Shown in pieces: positions 49,600-62,574 of a stretch of 64,000 nucleotides of DNA (positions are counted from its first letter, which is position 1; every line of letters starts with the position of its first letter). The DNA comes from Chrysomallon squamiferum (Eukaryota; Mollusca; Gastropoda; Neomphalida; Peltospiridae), in NCBI GenBank assembly GCA_012295275.1, contig CM022669.1, positions 7,462,489 through 7,526,488 on the forward strand. Direction: 5' to 3'. Below the pieces are notes generated by a model. The model was not told where the DNA came from, did not search any database, and saw only the letters and a program-made list of their open reading frames with translations. The position numbers were made by a program, and so were the translations under genes.

Positions 49600-52462
49600 T
49601 TGCTTATTTATTTAGATCATTAATTGATTAATGCAATGATTACTCGTCATTATAAAGAAATTAAATTTCCATCAGATTTGATTTATTACGAAGTAATGAG
49701 AATCACGACACAGATTCAAATGTCATTCATGTACAAACATCTGTGTACATCACAGTTCTTACTTCTTGGAAGGAAATGTCATATATCTATGTTCATAGGA
49801 CCAACAAATAATAATAATAATAATAATAAAAATAATAATTTAGAAAACTGAAAGACGAAAAGTAGTTCTGCATATTGGGATGTCTAAAGTCAACGGCAAA
49901 TCGTTGAACATTCATTCATTCGCTGCACTGCTTGAAATGAAATGAAAAAATTAATAATGTATACCATAATGAAAAATAAAGGAGTAAAGACAATTTTATA
50001 TGGTATAAACATTTCTGTAATTTTTACCTATTGTTTCAGTCTTTACAGAAAAAAATAAAATAAAACAAAATATTTTAATGAAAGTTCATTATAATGTCGA
50101 AAACATTTAAAAAGCATGACAGCTGATCAATATTTGACATTACTTTTTTGTGTTCGGATGATTTTGAGAAGCTGTTTTTCTCATGGAAAGTTAAGACTTC
50201 GTCTAGAAGAGCAAAAGGATCATCATAAAAATGAAGCAGTGAAAAAATATGTGTACTAAGTCAATAAAATACTTTTATTTCGGAAATTAACTGGAGAAAC
50301 AATTGCTTTAGTGCTGGATGTTGAGCACGTCAAAACTAGTGCTAGCATGGACGTTGTGAGTGATGGCGTAAAGAGAGAAAGAAAAATGAATGTTTAACGA
50401 CACCCGAGCACGAAGAACATATCGGCTGTTGTCTGTCAAACGAAGATAAATATAACAAAGTGGTGATTACTTGATATATATAAAAATTTAGTATTAATTA
50501 AAAGACACTAAAAAAAAAAAACATCTTTAGGATCGAATCGAAATGATTCCTTCACATTTATTTAAACGAATGTATCTTTCCGAATCTGCCTAAGATGATT
50601 TCACTTCATCAAAACGTGTCGCACTGTGAGAGTACACTGATGTTTGACGATTCTTCTTCAGGATAAATGAATGGGTCAAATAAATATATCCAATTCGAGC
50701 ACGACAGAAGACTATCTTATCTTTCCAGCACTTCTTTTAGGAGGACAGCCAGTCTCCCAGCACTGACTTGACAAAACGAAGTTTGTTCGCGACCACATCG
50801 TTCCAATCATCTTGTAAATGGTAAAAAGATATACTGGTGAATTTTATGTTTAAAATCAGGGTAAGGCATACCAAGCTCAAAGGTGCATGAGTTGTGTCCG
50901 TAAAGGTCACACGTTAACAAAAATGTACCTGTCGTTGACCTGTACATTTATAAACATTTAAAGATAAGCTATCTCCAAAATAGAAAAAAGTACAATATAT
51001 GCTATCTCCAAAATAGAAAAAAGTTTATCCATTCGCCATCTTACTTATCTCCCTTAGTTTCAAAATTCTGAAAATCAAGAAATTCTAAAACGGGTAATCG
51101 ATTGTGTACTTTGTTTAATACCAAAAACAATGAACAAATGACAAATATTCTAACATTCTATTCTAATTATTATGAGGAACAACATAATAAATAAGTAAAT
51201 AAATAAATACCTGAATAAATTAATAAATTTTTCTTTACGTTTAATTCACCAAAATGTTCAGTTCATTTGTTCATTGGTGCACTATTAATCAGTTATCATT
51301 AAAATGTGTTAGATTACAAAATTTATTATAGATTAATCAAAGGTACAATAGTGGATTATAGAAATTAAAAAAAGATTTACATTAGATTTTGTGAATTAAT
51401 GGAAGATTTAATATTGGATTTTATGAATGAACGAAAGATTTTATATTCGATTTTATGAATTAAAGAAAGATTGAATATTGGCATCCAGTATATTCATTTG
51501 ATGTATATGCATTTACGAATATATAAAGAAAAGTTTCTTTTGAACAAAGCTCTTTATAATGGAAGATATTTGCCTAAGAACAGTTTAAGATAATCAATAT
51601 TGACTCTTATACCAAGGGAGGTAACAACAAGAGCAATAAAACAGTGCTGGTTCACGAAGAATGTTTTATTAAAATTCAGTGGTATAAGTATCCCGTGGTT
51701 GTTTGGATGATGACCAAACCAGTGACGTGATCAGTTTGACTGCACCAAATATTTGTTCATATAAATCTAAACAGAATTATTTAAAGTTTTATTTATTGAA
51801 TAATAAAAAAAAAAAAATTAAAAATTAAAAAACTGTTTTGAACGAACTCAATAGGAAAAATATCAAAATAAATCAAAGATTAAATAACAGTAATAGTGGA
51901 AAAAGAAAATAAGTTTTTTTTTTCTTCTTTTTCTAAGTTCTTCGCACATCAACAAAACTGCTTTTAACATTACAAAAGAGTCTTTACCAGTGAATAATTC
52001 AGCTGAATGAACAAGTGTAATAATAATAACAAATGATCTAATCATCTGGATAGTAAATTTGTCTGTCTTAATTACTACACTACTGTCGCTACCAGAAAAT
52101 ATTTAAAGTATACCTTTTGGTGTCTAATATACGTAGTTTAAAGACTACCTTTTCACTTACTACCTTGAGTAATAAAGAAATATAACAACAAACTAGGAGA
52201 GCATAAAAGTTTGTCTCGTCAAAACAGTCGATCGAAAATTTCTTCTAATGTTATTAGAATACATACAGTCATCAGTCAGTGTGTCACGTATGTGATGACT
52301 TACCAATTCAGCTGTTTTGCAGAAGTGTTATTTTATTGTCATACACAGCCAAAGTAGACAGCTAAAAACAGTTAAAACACTAAGTTGCAAATATAAACAA
52401 TTTTGTTAGACCGCTTATTCTTAACGCCAAAAGTACATTTAAGAAAAAGATATGTCAACAGT
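49380..52462. other. Spacer between copies E and F
   Basis: No gene. ATT repeat at 49555-49599, then the 50090-50830 block shared with the C-D spacer, a small direct repeat of ACAATATATGCTATCTCC-type sequence near 50970-51025, and common spacer sequence to the end of copy F. Confidence 0.6.
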
Positions 52463-53888
52463 CTATTTGCACCAGTACTTAATTAGCAAAATCCCGTAAC
52501 TTAGTTTTGAAGCATAGTAGTACATCTTGGAGTTTTCGAACATAAGGTACGAGGAATTGCCAAACATCGTCACAGCAGTAACCCCAAATGGTGCCTGGGA
52601 CCATCGCACTTCGTCTTCCGTCAATGGTTTACTTCCAGTTACGAAATATCTCGCCTCGGTTTCGTTGTAGGTGAGAACGTATACAACGTCGTTTTTGAAC
52701 ACGTTTAATTCTTGAAGGGTGTCGTCAACGTGTGTAATGTCGTCGAGATTGGAAAAGCCAGAGTAGCTGAAGTAGTCTTGGATTATATTTGCTGGACATG
52801 AGACAGACGTAAATGTTTCAGAATCTCGACTAAAACATGTCACAGAGCTTCCTAAAAGTAAAATAAATATTTCAATCATTAACTTCTTCATCATCATCAT
52901 CATTATTATTGCTCTTTTGCTGTTGTTGCTCACCTTCTTCTCTCTTTCTGTTTTGACTATGCATATTTTATGTCTTTTGGATTTTATTTCGTTCTGATCT
53001 GTTCTAAAATAAACAATGCTGACAACGATGTGATGTTGACGATGTTGTTGTTGTTGTTGTTGTTTTTTGTTGGGGGGAGGTCGAGGTTGTTTACATGTTC
53101 GTGTAATTTATTAATAAATATTATATATTTAATTACCTGAAATGAGCATTACGTTATTTCCATAATACTGAGAGGCGCCATCTACGAAATCGGTAACGTC
53201 TGGGAACATATCGGACACGACGTAATTATGGTGAGGTCCGCCATAGAGAATATCGTTTTTTTCTTTATAAAATAACTTATAAACCGTTGTCCTGCTAAAC
53301 ACGTACAGCTTCTCCCAGTCCTTAAAATACAGAGCTGCGGTCGACTCTGTCAGATCGCTAGGTCCGCACTTTATCTGAAACAGAAAATGTAATTTGAGAG
53401 GGATGTGATTTATCGCTTTTGGAATAAAATACAAATATGGATATTTTAAAACTGTTGTCTGCAAATTGGTTAACTATTAAACTAAAATCTTGTATTTATT
53501 ATATTATTTATATATGAGTGTGTACGTATAAAGCTGTTATCGTGAAAAGTAAAGATGTAATTAGTCTTTTCAGTCTCACCTTTTCATAGTAGTAGGTATC
53601 TACTGAAGGAACCATCTTTCTCGAGTGTGAGTATCGGGGAAACGTTTGACAAGTGAGTTTACCGTTTTCACGTGAGACTTGGAAAGAAATGCACAAAGGC
53701 AGATCAGAACAAAGTCTCGAACACTGAAGTTTTGACAGAGAACCTTGGAAAGTGCCTCCAACACGTCCATGATTGACCGGTCCATATTGAATGTACCAGT
53801 GGGTTCTTTGATGTTCTTCACAAACATTTGCAGAAAAACAGAAAAGAAAAAGGAAAAATGAGTGAAGTCCAGATGAAAATAAATTCAT
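52463..53888 (-). CDS. Array copy F: secreted PAN plus propeller-like protein, intact, 311 aa, outermost copy
   Basis: Exons 53888-53580, 53374-53137 and 52851-52463. The signal peptide differs most from the others (MNLFSSGLHSFFLFLFCFSA), while the N-terminal module is conserved (Cys56, 60, 66, 80). Exon 2 is IKCGPSD then SRTTVYKL, of the E type without the extra cysteine. Blade 3 reads SKPLTEDEVRW and blade 4 FGNSSYLMFENSKMYYY. The chain ends KYWCK (Cys310). The 5' flank is unlike those of A-E: only a changed CTGGTCGATAA trace of the promoter is visible near 54178, and a TATAAATA at 54140-54147 is about 250 bases from the ATG. An in-frame ATG at 54038 would add a 50-residue basic leader before the signal peptide and is not preferred. 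Confidence 0.85.
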
Positions 53889-54610
53889 GGTCGTTTTCCT
53901 TGTAAATGCTATTTTATCTAGTTTTTCTCTCCATATATTTGTTTTAGTTCTTTTTCGTCGTTGTTTTTTTATTTTTCCCTTAGTCTCTACGGTTAGTCTC
54001 TGCTTTTTTGAAGCAGAATGGATTCTTAGATTTTTCAAATTGTCGCTGTTTCGACACCATGAAATAATCTAAAGTTCTGTCAATATCTTTAACGAGTTGC
54101 AGAGGGCTATCTGATAGACAGAGTTATTAAGCTTTGTTTTATTTATAACATTTTTTTATGTGTTTATGGTTTTACGACTGGTCGATAATTAGTGTCACAC
54201 TCAAATTTCAGCCAGTACTATAGATGTTAATTGTTCGTTCTGCCTGATGTATTAAACTTTGCGAATTCTCTAATATATTTACCACTGATAATCAAATATA
54301 TGATGCGAGGTGAGATATTAATTATTAATCAACAACCTCAGTAAAAAAATACATTAGTTTACCTTCATTTGAAACTGATGATGATAAAGATCATGGATCA
54401 TTTTAATAACAAATGGTAGAAGTCATAAAACAACAAAACACAAACAGAATACATGTTTTTCGACCGTTTATATATGATAGTAGTTAAATACGTAGAAATG
54501 TTCTTGTCGGCTTTCAGAAATTTGAGAAATTAACTCAGCACATTTTATGTAAATTATGTTTATTAGATGTGAGACACAAAATGTTTGTTTTATTTTAATT
54601 TATTCTATTG

Positions 54611-54672
<62 letters not shown>

Positions 54673-54743
54673 TTTATTATCATCATTATGTTCTTGTTGG
54701 TGTTTAAAAATTAAATTAATAATAATATATATATATATAAATT

Positions 54744-54880
54744 CTCTTTCATTTTTCCTTCTGTTAAACTACATATATTAAAAAATATAAAAAATATTAA
54801 TAATATATATATAAATATATTATTATTAATCTTTTTTATATTTTTTAATATATGTAGTTTAACAGAAGGAAATGAAAGAG
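54744..54880. repeat. Long near-perfect inverted repeat (hairpin)
   Basis: Left arm from 54744 (CTCTTTCATTTTTCCTTCTG, then TTAAACTACATATATT) and right arm ending at 54880 (AATATATGTAGTTTAACAG, then AAGGAAATGAAAGAG) are reverse complements over about 58 bases, with one two-base length difference and one mismatch. The loop is about 20 AT-only bases. Confidence 0.85.
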
Positions 54881-55844
54881 AAACAGAAGTACAAAAGAGT
54901 CAAGAACACGTAGATAAATCGCAGAGTTTACGAAGAAGAGAGAGACTCAGTTCATTGTTTTCATTATTTCGTATGGAAACGCACAGATTTATGGGTCAAA
55001 AAAAGAAAAATTAAATCAAATAACTCCTGCCTGTACATGATGATCATATATTTTTATTTAGTTAGTTAGTTAGTTATCGAAAAAATTACAGTCAGTAATT
55101 TTTTAATAATCAGAGTAAAATCTGAATATTTAGAAATCACAATGAGCGTTCGAAACTAGTTTTCTAGTTGAATCGTTTTCTTTATTAAAGTCAGATGAAT
55201 TTTTTTGTTGTTGTAAATTGCTTGGGACATCAGTGGTGAATTTTCAAGAAAGATATTAAAGGTGGTTACCTATATTTTATAAATATATTACCAAAAAAAA
55301 AAAAAAAAAAAATGCCCAGGTTGAACTCCATTCAGAATTCATTCAGTCCACATTAGTCATTAATGGATCTCTTTCCGTGAGATATTTCAAACAGTTATTG
55401 ATTAATTGTATCTACTCTGTGTGGGTTTTTTTTTTTTTTTTTTATGATGTTCTGCTTTATATATATAAAAAAAAATAATAATTGAAATTTCGTGTCGCTT
55501 TTATAATTCAGTATATTATTATTACATTTCTGACATAAGAATCTTTTTATTTTTTCGAAGCAGAACGAAGAAAATGAAAGTGAGAAAAATGTCAAGGGCT
55601 AAAACAAAAAAAATACAAAAAAAAATACAAATAGCAAAAACAGATTTCAAATGCTGATTATGTTTCTTAATTCAGTGAGTCAGTCATTTCAATTTCTCAT
55701 TATCTGTCATTGATCGTTCTCTCAACTGTTTGATACATTAAAACAGTTTTGTGAAAGGCTTTTTAAAATAACATGGTAAATAAAAGTATATAACACTATT
55801 AAAGCTTACCGTCAGAAATTATTGTTATGCAGAATCGTTAAACA

Positions 55845-56410
55845 TTACCGCTAAATAATATATCATTATAGACTACATTTATACAGTATCATTACATGTT
55901 ATCCTTATAGCATATCATTATGTATTAATGATACTTTGTATCATTACACACAGCCGTATTATCATACTACATTATCATTATCCAGTATCATTATAATTAT
56001 ATTTTTACCGCTATTCAGTTTCATCATGTATGTACCGTTATACAATATTATATGTTACGTACCTTTTATACATCACCACTATAGAGTATCTTTATATATT
56101 TTATATCTGTTACATAGTATCGTTATATATTAGCGCTACATAGTATATTTTCATATCAGTTACATAGTATTATTATAAATTAATGTTATACAGTATCATT
56201 ATGTTTTACATATAACTGTTACATAGTATCATTCTATATCACCGTTATACAGTGTTATTATATATTAACGTCATCCAGTATCATTATATGTTACCGTTAT
56301 ACAGTATTATCATGTATGCAGTATCATTATGTATTAACATTATATAGTATTATTGCACATCAATTACATGGTTGTAATTACATATTAAAGTTATTCAGAA
56401 ATATTATCAA
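55845..56410. repeat. Degenerate minisatellite, unit about 30 bases
   Basis: A recurring core ACCGTTATACAGTATCATTA with variants (ACATAGTATCATT, CATCCAGTATCATTATA) is repeated roughly every 25-35 bases through the interval. Copies differ at many positions, so the array is old. Confidence 0.75.
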
Positions 56411-58012
56411 ATGTTAACGAAAATTTACCGTCAAAAATAAATACACAAACAAAACAAACAAAATAAACAGTTACTTTATATCTCTGGTTTTTTTTTTTTC
56501 ATTGCCGGTTAAACAGAATTAAAAGTAAAATGTTTTCCTGTCAATAAGAAAAAGTAAATAATGAGTCATTTCGTCTTGTTTCGTGTCATTAACCTTTTTT
56601 TTTTTTTTTTCTCTTTTTTTTTTTAATGCTCCTTCACGAACAGTTTTTATATCCAGGCCATATTACACTCACATTGCCTTAAATAATGATAATCAATTAA
56701 ATCTTAGATCGATTGGGTAATGAAATGTCATGGGCAGAACGTTAGAGAGTGGCAACAAACACATTCGAAACATGATGTTGGTTATTTATATTTCTATATC
56801 GAACACCAAAATAGCGTAAGTCGTGCGAAGTGATAAAAATCATTATTTGGTAGTGAAAAGGTAGGAAGTGCAGTAATGAAAAAAAATCAAATTTTGTTGT
56901 TATGATTTAATGTGCCGTTAAGTGTTCTTAATTCAAGCATGTTTCTCTTTTAATATTCCTTGTTGGTTTATATAAATTCATAGACGTTTTATCTGGAATA
57001 GGATTGCGATTATAATTAGTCACCGAGCAATAACAAAAACATTATCAATTTAAAAAAGATAGATATATAGACTTGCATACGTACATACATACATACATAA
57101 CTAATATACAGCTAAACATATATACAGATAGGTAGGCGGGTAGGTAGTTAAATAACTGGATGGACAGATGGTAAGACTGACAGATAAATAAGTTCTTAAA
57201 CAACCATGTATAATTAAGACAAGAATGTTCAACATTTTTGTAAGATCAAATTTATAAGGACTGAGCAATATAATCGACTCAGGAAAATTCATTAATTCAC
57301 AATATTATACCCATGCCCATATCAATAAAGACTATTACGTAATTATCGTAAATATTCTTTATTAGATTTTTTCAGTTTAAAATTTGTTCCAATTAAGATG
57401 AGTTTATTTAACAAAAGAAAGAAAACGGAGGAAAATCTGGTTTAAAGTAGAAATAATCATAGGTCTGCTACAACAGACAAAATTAGCGACTATTTTTCTA
57501 ATCAGTTTATAAACTTTGAGTTTAACAAATAATATACCATATTTTAATTTTTTAAATGTTTATTATTTGGTTGGATTTTTTTTTTTTGTTGTTTTTTTTT
57601 TTTTTTTTTTTTTCTTCGAAACCTTCCTTAAAACAGTGTAAGAATTCTTCTAAATTAGATGTTAACTTTCTCACTACTGATTTTACCATGGATTTTACGT
57701 CTCGATTACCATATCACTAAAATAATTTAAGGGAGACAATTGTAATCAATTTTAAAGTAATCTTAACTGAATTACTTCCCTTTAGCTTTACTAAATGATA
57801 TGGTATATTTTTAACATCAAAAAATATTATCGGTTAATATACTTCGGGAGAAAAATATTTTTAAAAAAGATGAAGAGAAAAAAATATTTATATAATTAAT
57901 TTTAAATGTGAAAGTTCATCAAAGAGGACTGACTGTTTCTATTATTATTGTTGTTGTTATTCATTTATTTATTTATTGCTATTTAAAGTTTATTTCATTT
58001 TTTTTTTCTATT

Positions 58013-58051
<39 letters not shown>

Positions 58052-59119
58052 TTACTGTATGTGTTTAAGAATGTCTGTTTGTTTGAATTCATATTTTGTT
58101 TTGTTTTGTTTTGTTTTTTAATATACTTTTTTTTTTAATAAACGGTATGTAATGTTGTTCCAGATACAACACATCTTTCTAACTGATGAAGCTCCAATAT
58201 CCCTTGAGTATTCCTTCAAAACAGATATGTAACAAATTTAAAAACATCACATTTATTAAATATTAAGCTTCGAGAGCTTTGACAGGAATTTATCTTCCAT
58301 CTTGTGCAAGAATTTAATGAGGAATTTTCAACTGAAAAAAAATCGATCTAAGACAAATTAATATTTTCTGTTTTGTTTTTGTTTAATATCTTGCAATAAT
58401 AAAAGTCACAAATACTAAAATATGTTTTATTTCAGCCATATTAAATAATAACGTTTTAAAATTGTGTAAAAATAAATATATTTTTTTTTTTTTTTTTTCT
58501 TTTTTACTTGGTCTTTTTCTTCCCTAAAGAGGAGTAACAATAAAGTCTATGAACAATACTATCATCTTCTAAAAAATGTATTTATTTATTCAGTCATTCA
58601 TACATTTGTTTAATTATTCTTTTTTTTCTTTTCTTTTTGTTTGTTTGTTTGTTTGCTTCTTTGTTTACTTATATATTTATTTATTCATTCATTTATTTAA
58701 TTATTAAATTGTTAAATTTTGTTCTTCTTATTTTGGCTTGTTTGTATGTTAGTTTTGTTTTGTTTTTTTTTTTTTTTTTTTTTTTATATATTTGTTTGTT
58801 TGTTTATTATAATCATTTTATTTAGTTGTTATTTATTTATTTACTTGTTTATTGTTTACTTATTTATTTGTTTGTTTATTTGTTTACTTATTTATTTATT
58901 CTTCTTTCTTTTTCTGTTTCATTTGAAATCTTTCTCAGCAAGCGCTTAATGCTTAATGATGTTGTTATTATATTATTATGATTCTTCTGCCGTTGGAAAA
59001 CAAATACTAGTCATTTATCAACAGGTATAGGTTAAAAACAATTCTTTGTTAAAAACTTTAGGAAAATATCAAAATATTTCCTAATTATAATGTAATATGT
59101 CAATTTTCCATTGCATATT

Positions 59120-59401
59120 TATTTATCATCATCATCAATAACATCGTATTATTATTATTACTATTGTTATTATTACTATCATTATTATAACTACTACTAC
59201 TACTACTATTATTATTACTATTAATATCATTATTATTACTATTAGTATTACTGTTATTATTATTATTATTACTATTACAATTATTATTATTATTACTGTT
59301 ACCACTACAACTACTACTACTATCATTATTATTATTGTTATTATTGTTGTTGTTATTATTATTATTATTATCATTATTATTATTATTATTATCATTATTA
59401 T
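59120..59401. repeat. Trinucleotide repeat cluster (ATT/ACT/ATC)
   Basis: Mixed ATT, ACT, ATC and GTT units over about 280 bases. The long minus-strand open frame through it is only Ile, Val, Thr and Met and is not a gene. Confidence 0.9.
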
Positions 59402-59759
59402 TTAGTGATTATATGAATGAGAAACATTTATAATGGTTAAACAGTTAAGGATCTGTTGCATTTTCCCTCTCATAGACAGGAAAATACATGGCTAGTGATA
59501 ATCAAACAAAGGAACTAGATGTAACAGGAAATTGCCGCGAGGAAAGGACTCATTGTTCGACATGAATAGCCTTAACTCCAGTCATTGAAATATACTATAG
59601 GAACTTTATCTCAGACACTAATATACATACATTTTTAAATGTCGACTACAGAATCTATACAGATACTTCATGTTTAAAAAGCCAATCTGAAAACGCAATT
59701 AGACACTAATATACATACAGCACAAAGCACTGATTTGTTTGAAGTTTCGTTTTTTGTTT

Positions 59760-60330
59760 AGCATTGACAATTTCTCAGACGGCGCGCACGTCAAGGGGGA
59801 AATCAAGAAAAAGAAGAGACATAAATCATTTTAGCCTCGAACCGAAGGCGGACTACTCGCGATTCAACCTGACATGAATGAAAAAAGATTATCAAGCGGT
59901 CGTGATCAATATTTGGATAACTGTGATCCGAACAATTAATCAAGTCAAAGGAATAGCGCATTCACCTCACGAGAAAGGAATTTTTCCGACATTTTCGACG
60001 ATTCTGAGCCGGTGCGAGTTTCGTTCGTCTCCATTTTGGGAGATACTTGTTTGTCGTGAACCTTTCGCTTTTTCTTTTGTAGCCCTCGTAAGGAGATTTT
60101 TACATTAGGGTCTTAATTTGCTTGGGGACCTCATCAAATCAACAGGCCGTAAATTATTCATGGCCAATACAAACAGCATGACATTTTTATTCTTGCGGGA
60201 TAACTCGGCATTGACGAACGGGCAACCTAGATTTGCTAAATGCCATAACCAATTTGAAAAATGTATTTACTAAGTTTCAGTAAGTGATATGGTGGCTCCA
60301 TTATGGTCGAGATCATGCCATAAAATATAA
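59760..60330. promoter_or_regulatory. Candidate conserved non-coding element / enhancer 1
   Basis: About 570 bases of balanced, non-repetitive sequence inside very AT-rich low-complexity DNA, with all frames closed except one 76-codon frame. It holds clustered motifs of developmental factors: CAATTAATCAA (59932-59943), TCAAAGG (59945-59951, TCF/LEF-like), and a run ATTATTCATGGCCAATACAA near 60153. This is a judgement from texture only. Confidence 0.35.
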
Positions 60331-60887
60331 ACGGAAAATAATAGGAAAAACAGACCCCTATTTCAACAACCAAATGTAAAAATTAATATTTCCTTCATTC
60401 AAATTTTTCTCGGTAATACTAATAGTTGTGAGGGAAAATAAAACGCCGAAGATATGTTTCCTATATTGCTTGGTCGTCAGTGTTTGGTGTAGCTCTGACA
60501 TCCAGGAAAATCATTTAATAATAACTTACTCTCAATGAAATAATTGATTTGTTATAATATTGCGAAATAAAAATTTTATTATTCAAATTTAGACAAACTG
60601 GCGACGAAATGTTTCTACAAATAACAGACGTAATTATTTTTTTGTTTTGTTTTGTTTTTGTTTCTTTAATTGTATACAGCTATGTGATTGTTTGAAGTAA
60701 TATAAATAAAATGTTTCAATTTAATCCACGAAAAAAAAATATCAATGAACTCTGTCTCGTCTACTGATAATAATGCTTAATTCATTTTTTTATTATTTTT
60801 TTTTTTTTTACCATACTACCGTATAATGCTAAAGTTTAGTATGCCAAATATTCCATAATCCGAACGATATTGTTTGAAATTTTGACA

Positions 60888-61130
60888 ATTCCAACCTGAT
60901 TAGATAAAACGGTATGAACAAAGAGCCAGCAGAGGCCTGTCACCTGCACTTAGCAGTCGTTATGCAATCGTCTGTTACGCGAACAAGCCTTCGATCAATT
61001 GATAATGAAGTTGGAACGTAATTAAATACAAAGATGTCAACTCTCACTTTTGTTCCTCTGAGATTGGGGAATTATGAGGGATTACTACTGACAAAGGAAA
61101 ACAAGAAACGAATGATTATTAGATTTTGAA
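60888..61130. promoter_or_regulatory. Candidate conserved non-coding element / enhancer 2
   Basis: Complex sequence with CACCTG (60941-60946, E-box), ATCAATTGATAATGAAG and CGTAATTAAATACAAAGATG (61017 on; homeodomain and TCF-like). No open frame of note. Confidence 0.3.
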
Positions 61131-62574
61131 AAAGTTCTGTTGACGTGTAAGTGAACTTTTTTTTTTAATGGCTGGCACATGCCTTGTCTTTGTTATCAAA
61201 TCATATGAGCACTTAACACGTGGATTTACTGTCATTTTGTCTGTTAACTGGAAATTAAACGAGTTGATAATATTGTATCTGTGGCTTACAAACAAAATTT
61301 AATATATGCGTAAAAGTGATTTATTTATATTCAAAGAGTATCTACAGTGACTGAAAATAAATGTACCATATAAATGCTTCTGTAAAATTATTTAACAGAC
61401 AAACAAACACTGATAATTGCTTGTAATTCTTAACTTTAATCTCCAAGACAAAACATTTATTCACACAGGAAACGGAAATAATGTATATTAACGGTGTAGA
61501 CTGCGCGTGTCCAGTGAGCAGGTACGTGGTAACAAAACACAACTAAGTTGTAACTAACTTGTAAATGAGAACAAGAGAACTGTGTACGATTAATACAGAA
61601 ATGAGCTGAACTGACTGAAAAAAAAAAAAAAAAAAAAAAAGGTATGTCTATCGCAGATGGAAATGAGGAGGGGCGTTAGAGGTTTTACATCATCCTAATA
61701 ATCTCTGTGTCCTCAAGTTAGTTATCAGCAGAAGTCAGTATCTATCACTTTTAAGGCCGAAGGTTTAACTGAAGCTGTTGCTCCCCAAAAAAACCCCATC
61801 TTGTTAAATTGTAAATGTTAATTAATTACGAACATCTGTGTTAACAGAAATAATAAATAAATGATAGTCCAAATCTTAACAGAAACAGGAAAAATAAATT
61901 ATTAAAATTCAACCTAACAAAACAACAATGAAACGAGGTATACACAAGACCGACATCCGTTCCATTTCAGGGCATAACATTTAGAAAATTTCTCAAATTT
62001 ATGTACAGACTGAGTCCAGTAAGTATCTTAAATATATTTTCATAAGCTTGGGCGTTTTCGAGGTGAGTGATAATGAATATTTCATATGTTATGACACAAC
62101 TACTGTAATGCGCTTGATAAAACATATTTTTGATCACATGGATATTTTAGTGATTTCATTTTCTGACGCTTCTTTGAGGAAACTGGTCTGAATTATGAAA
62201 CCAAATATCTGCCTGACATAGATTATTATTATTTACAGCAATAAAACAAATATATTTAACACAATGCAGTTAAGTGAGATATGGTATAAATTATGAATGG
62301 ACAACTAAACAGATAATTCATCAAAATGAAACATATATACGATATATGCATTTAACACAAGACAGATAAACATGGAATTAACTATGTATATCATCTTTGG
62401 TACTTTCCGGAGTTTGTATGCGTTCACACACGTATATTTAAAGGCTATACGATAATTCAGAATCAAAGGGTTATAACATAATTAATTATATGATAGTCAC
62501 AAACCAGACAAAACAAGAAATAACTTTAAGTAAGACAAATATGTACAACGCTGTTGTTTATCTGTTACTCTGTT

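Larger units (their letters stand above)
54089..59700. other. Gene-free AT-rich region right of the array
   Basis: No supportable gene. It contains ATT repeats (54610-54670), the hairpin at 54744-54880, the minisatellite at 55845-56410, several long T tracts (56590, 57570-57613, 58480, 58765) and TTTA/TTTG repeats (57960-58060, 58640-58900). Confidence 0.6.

Noticed and set aside
53889-54038. Upstream in-frame ATG giving a 50-residue basic leader for copy F
   Set aside because: It would bury the signal peptide, and no other copy has a matching start.
59135-59395. 86-codon Ile/Val-rich minus-strand frame
   Set aside because: Pure trinucleotide repeat translation.
59878-60108. 76-codon plus-strand frame in the complex region
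   Set aside because: Isolated, no splice partners and no recognisable family; the region is better explained as non-coding.
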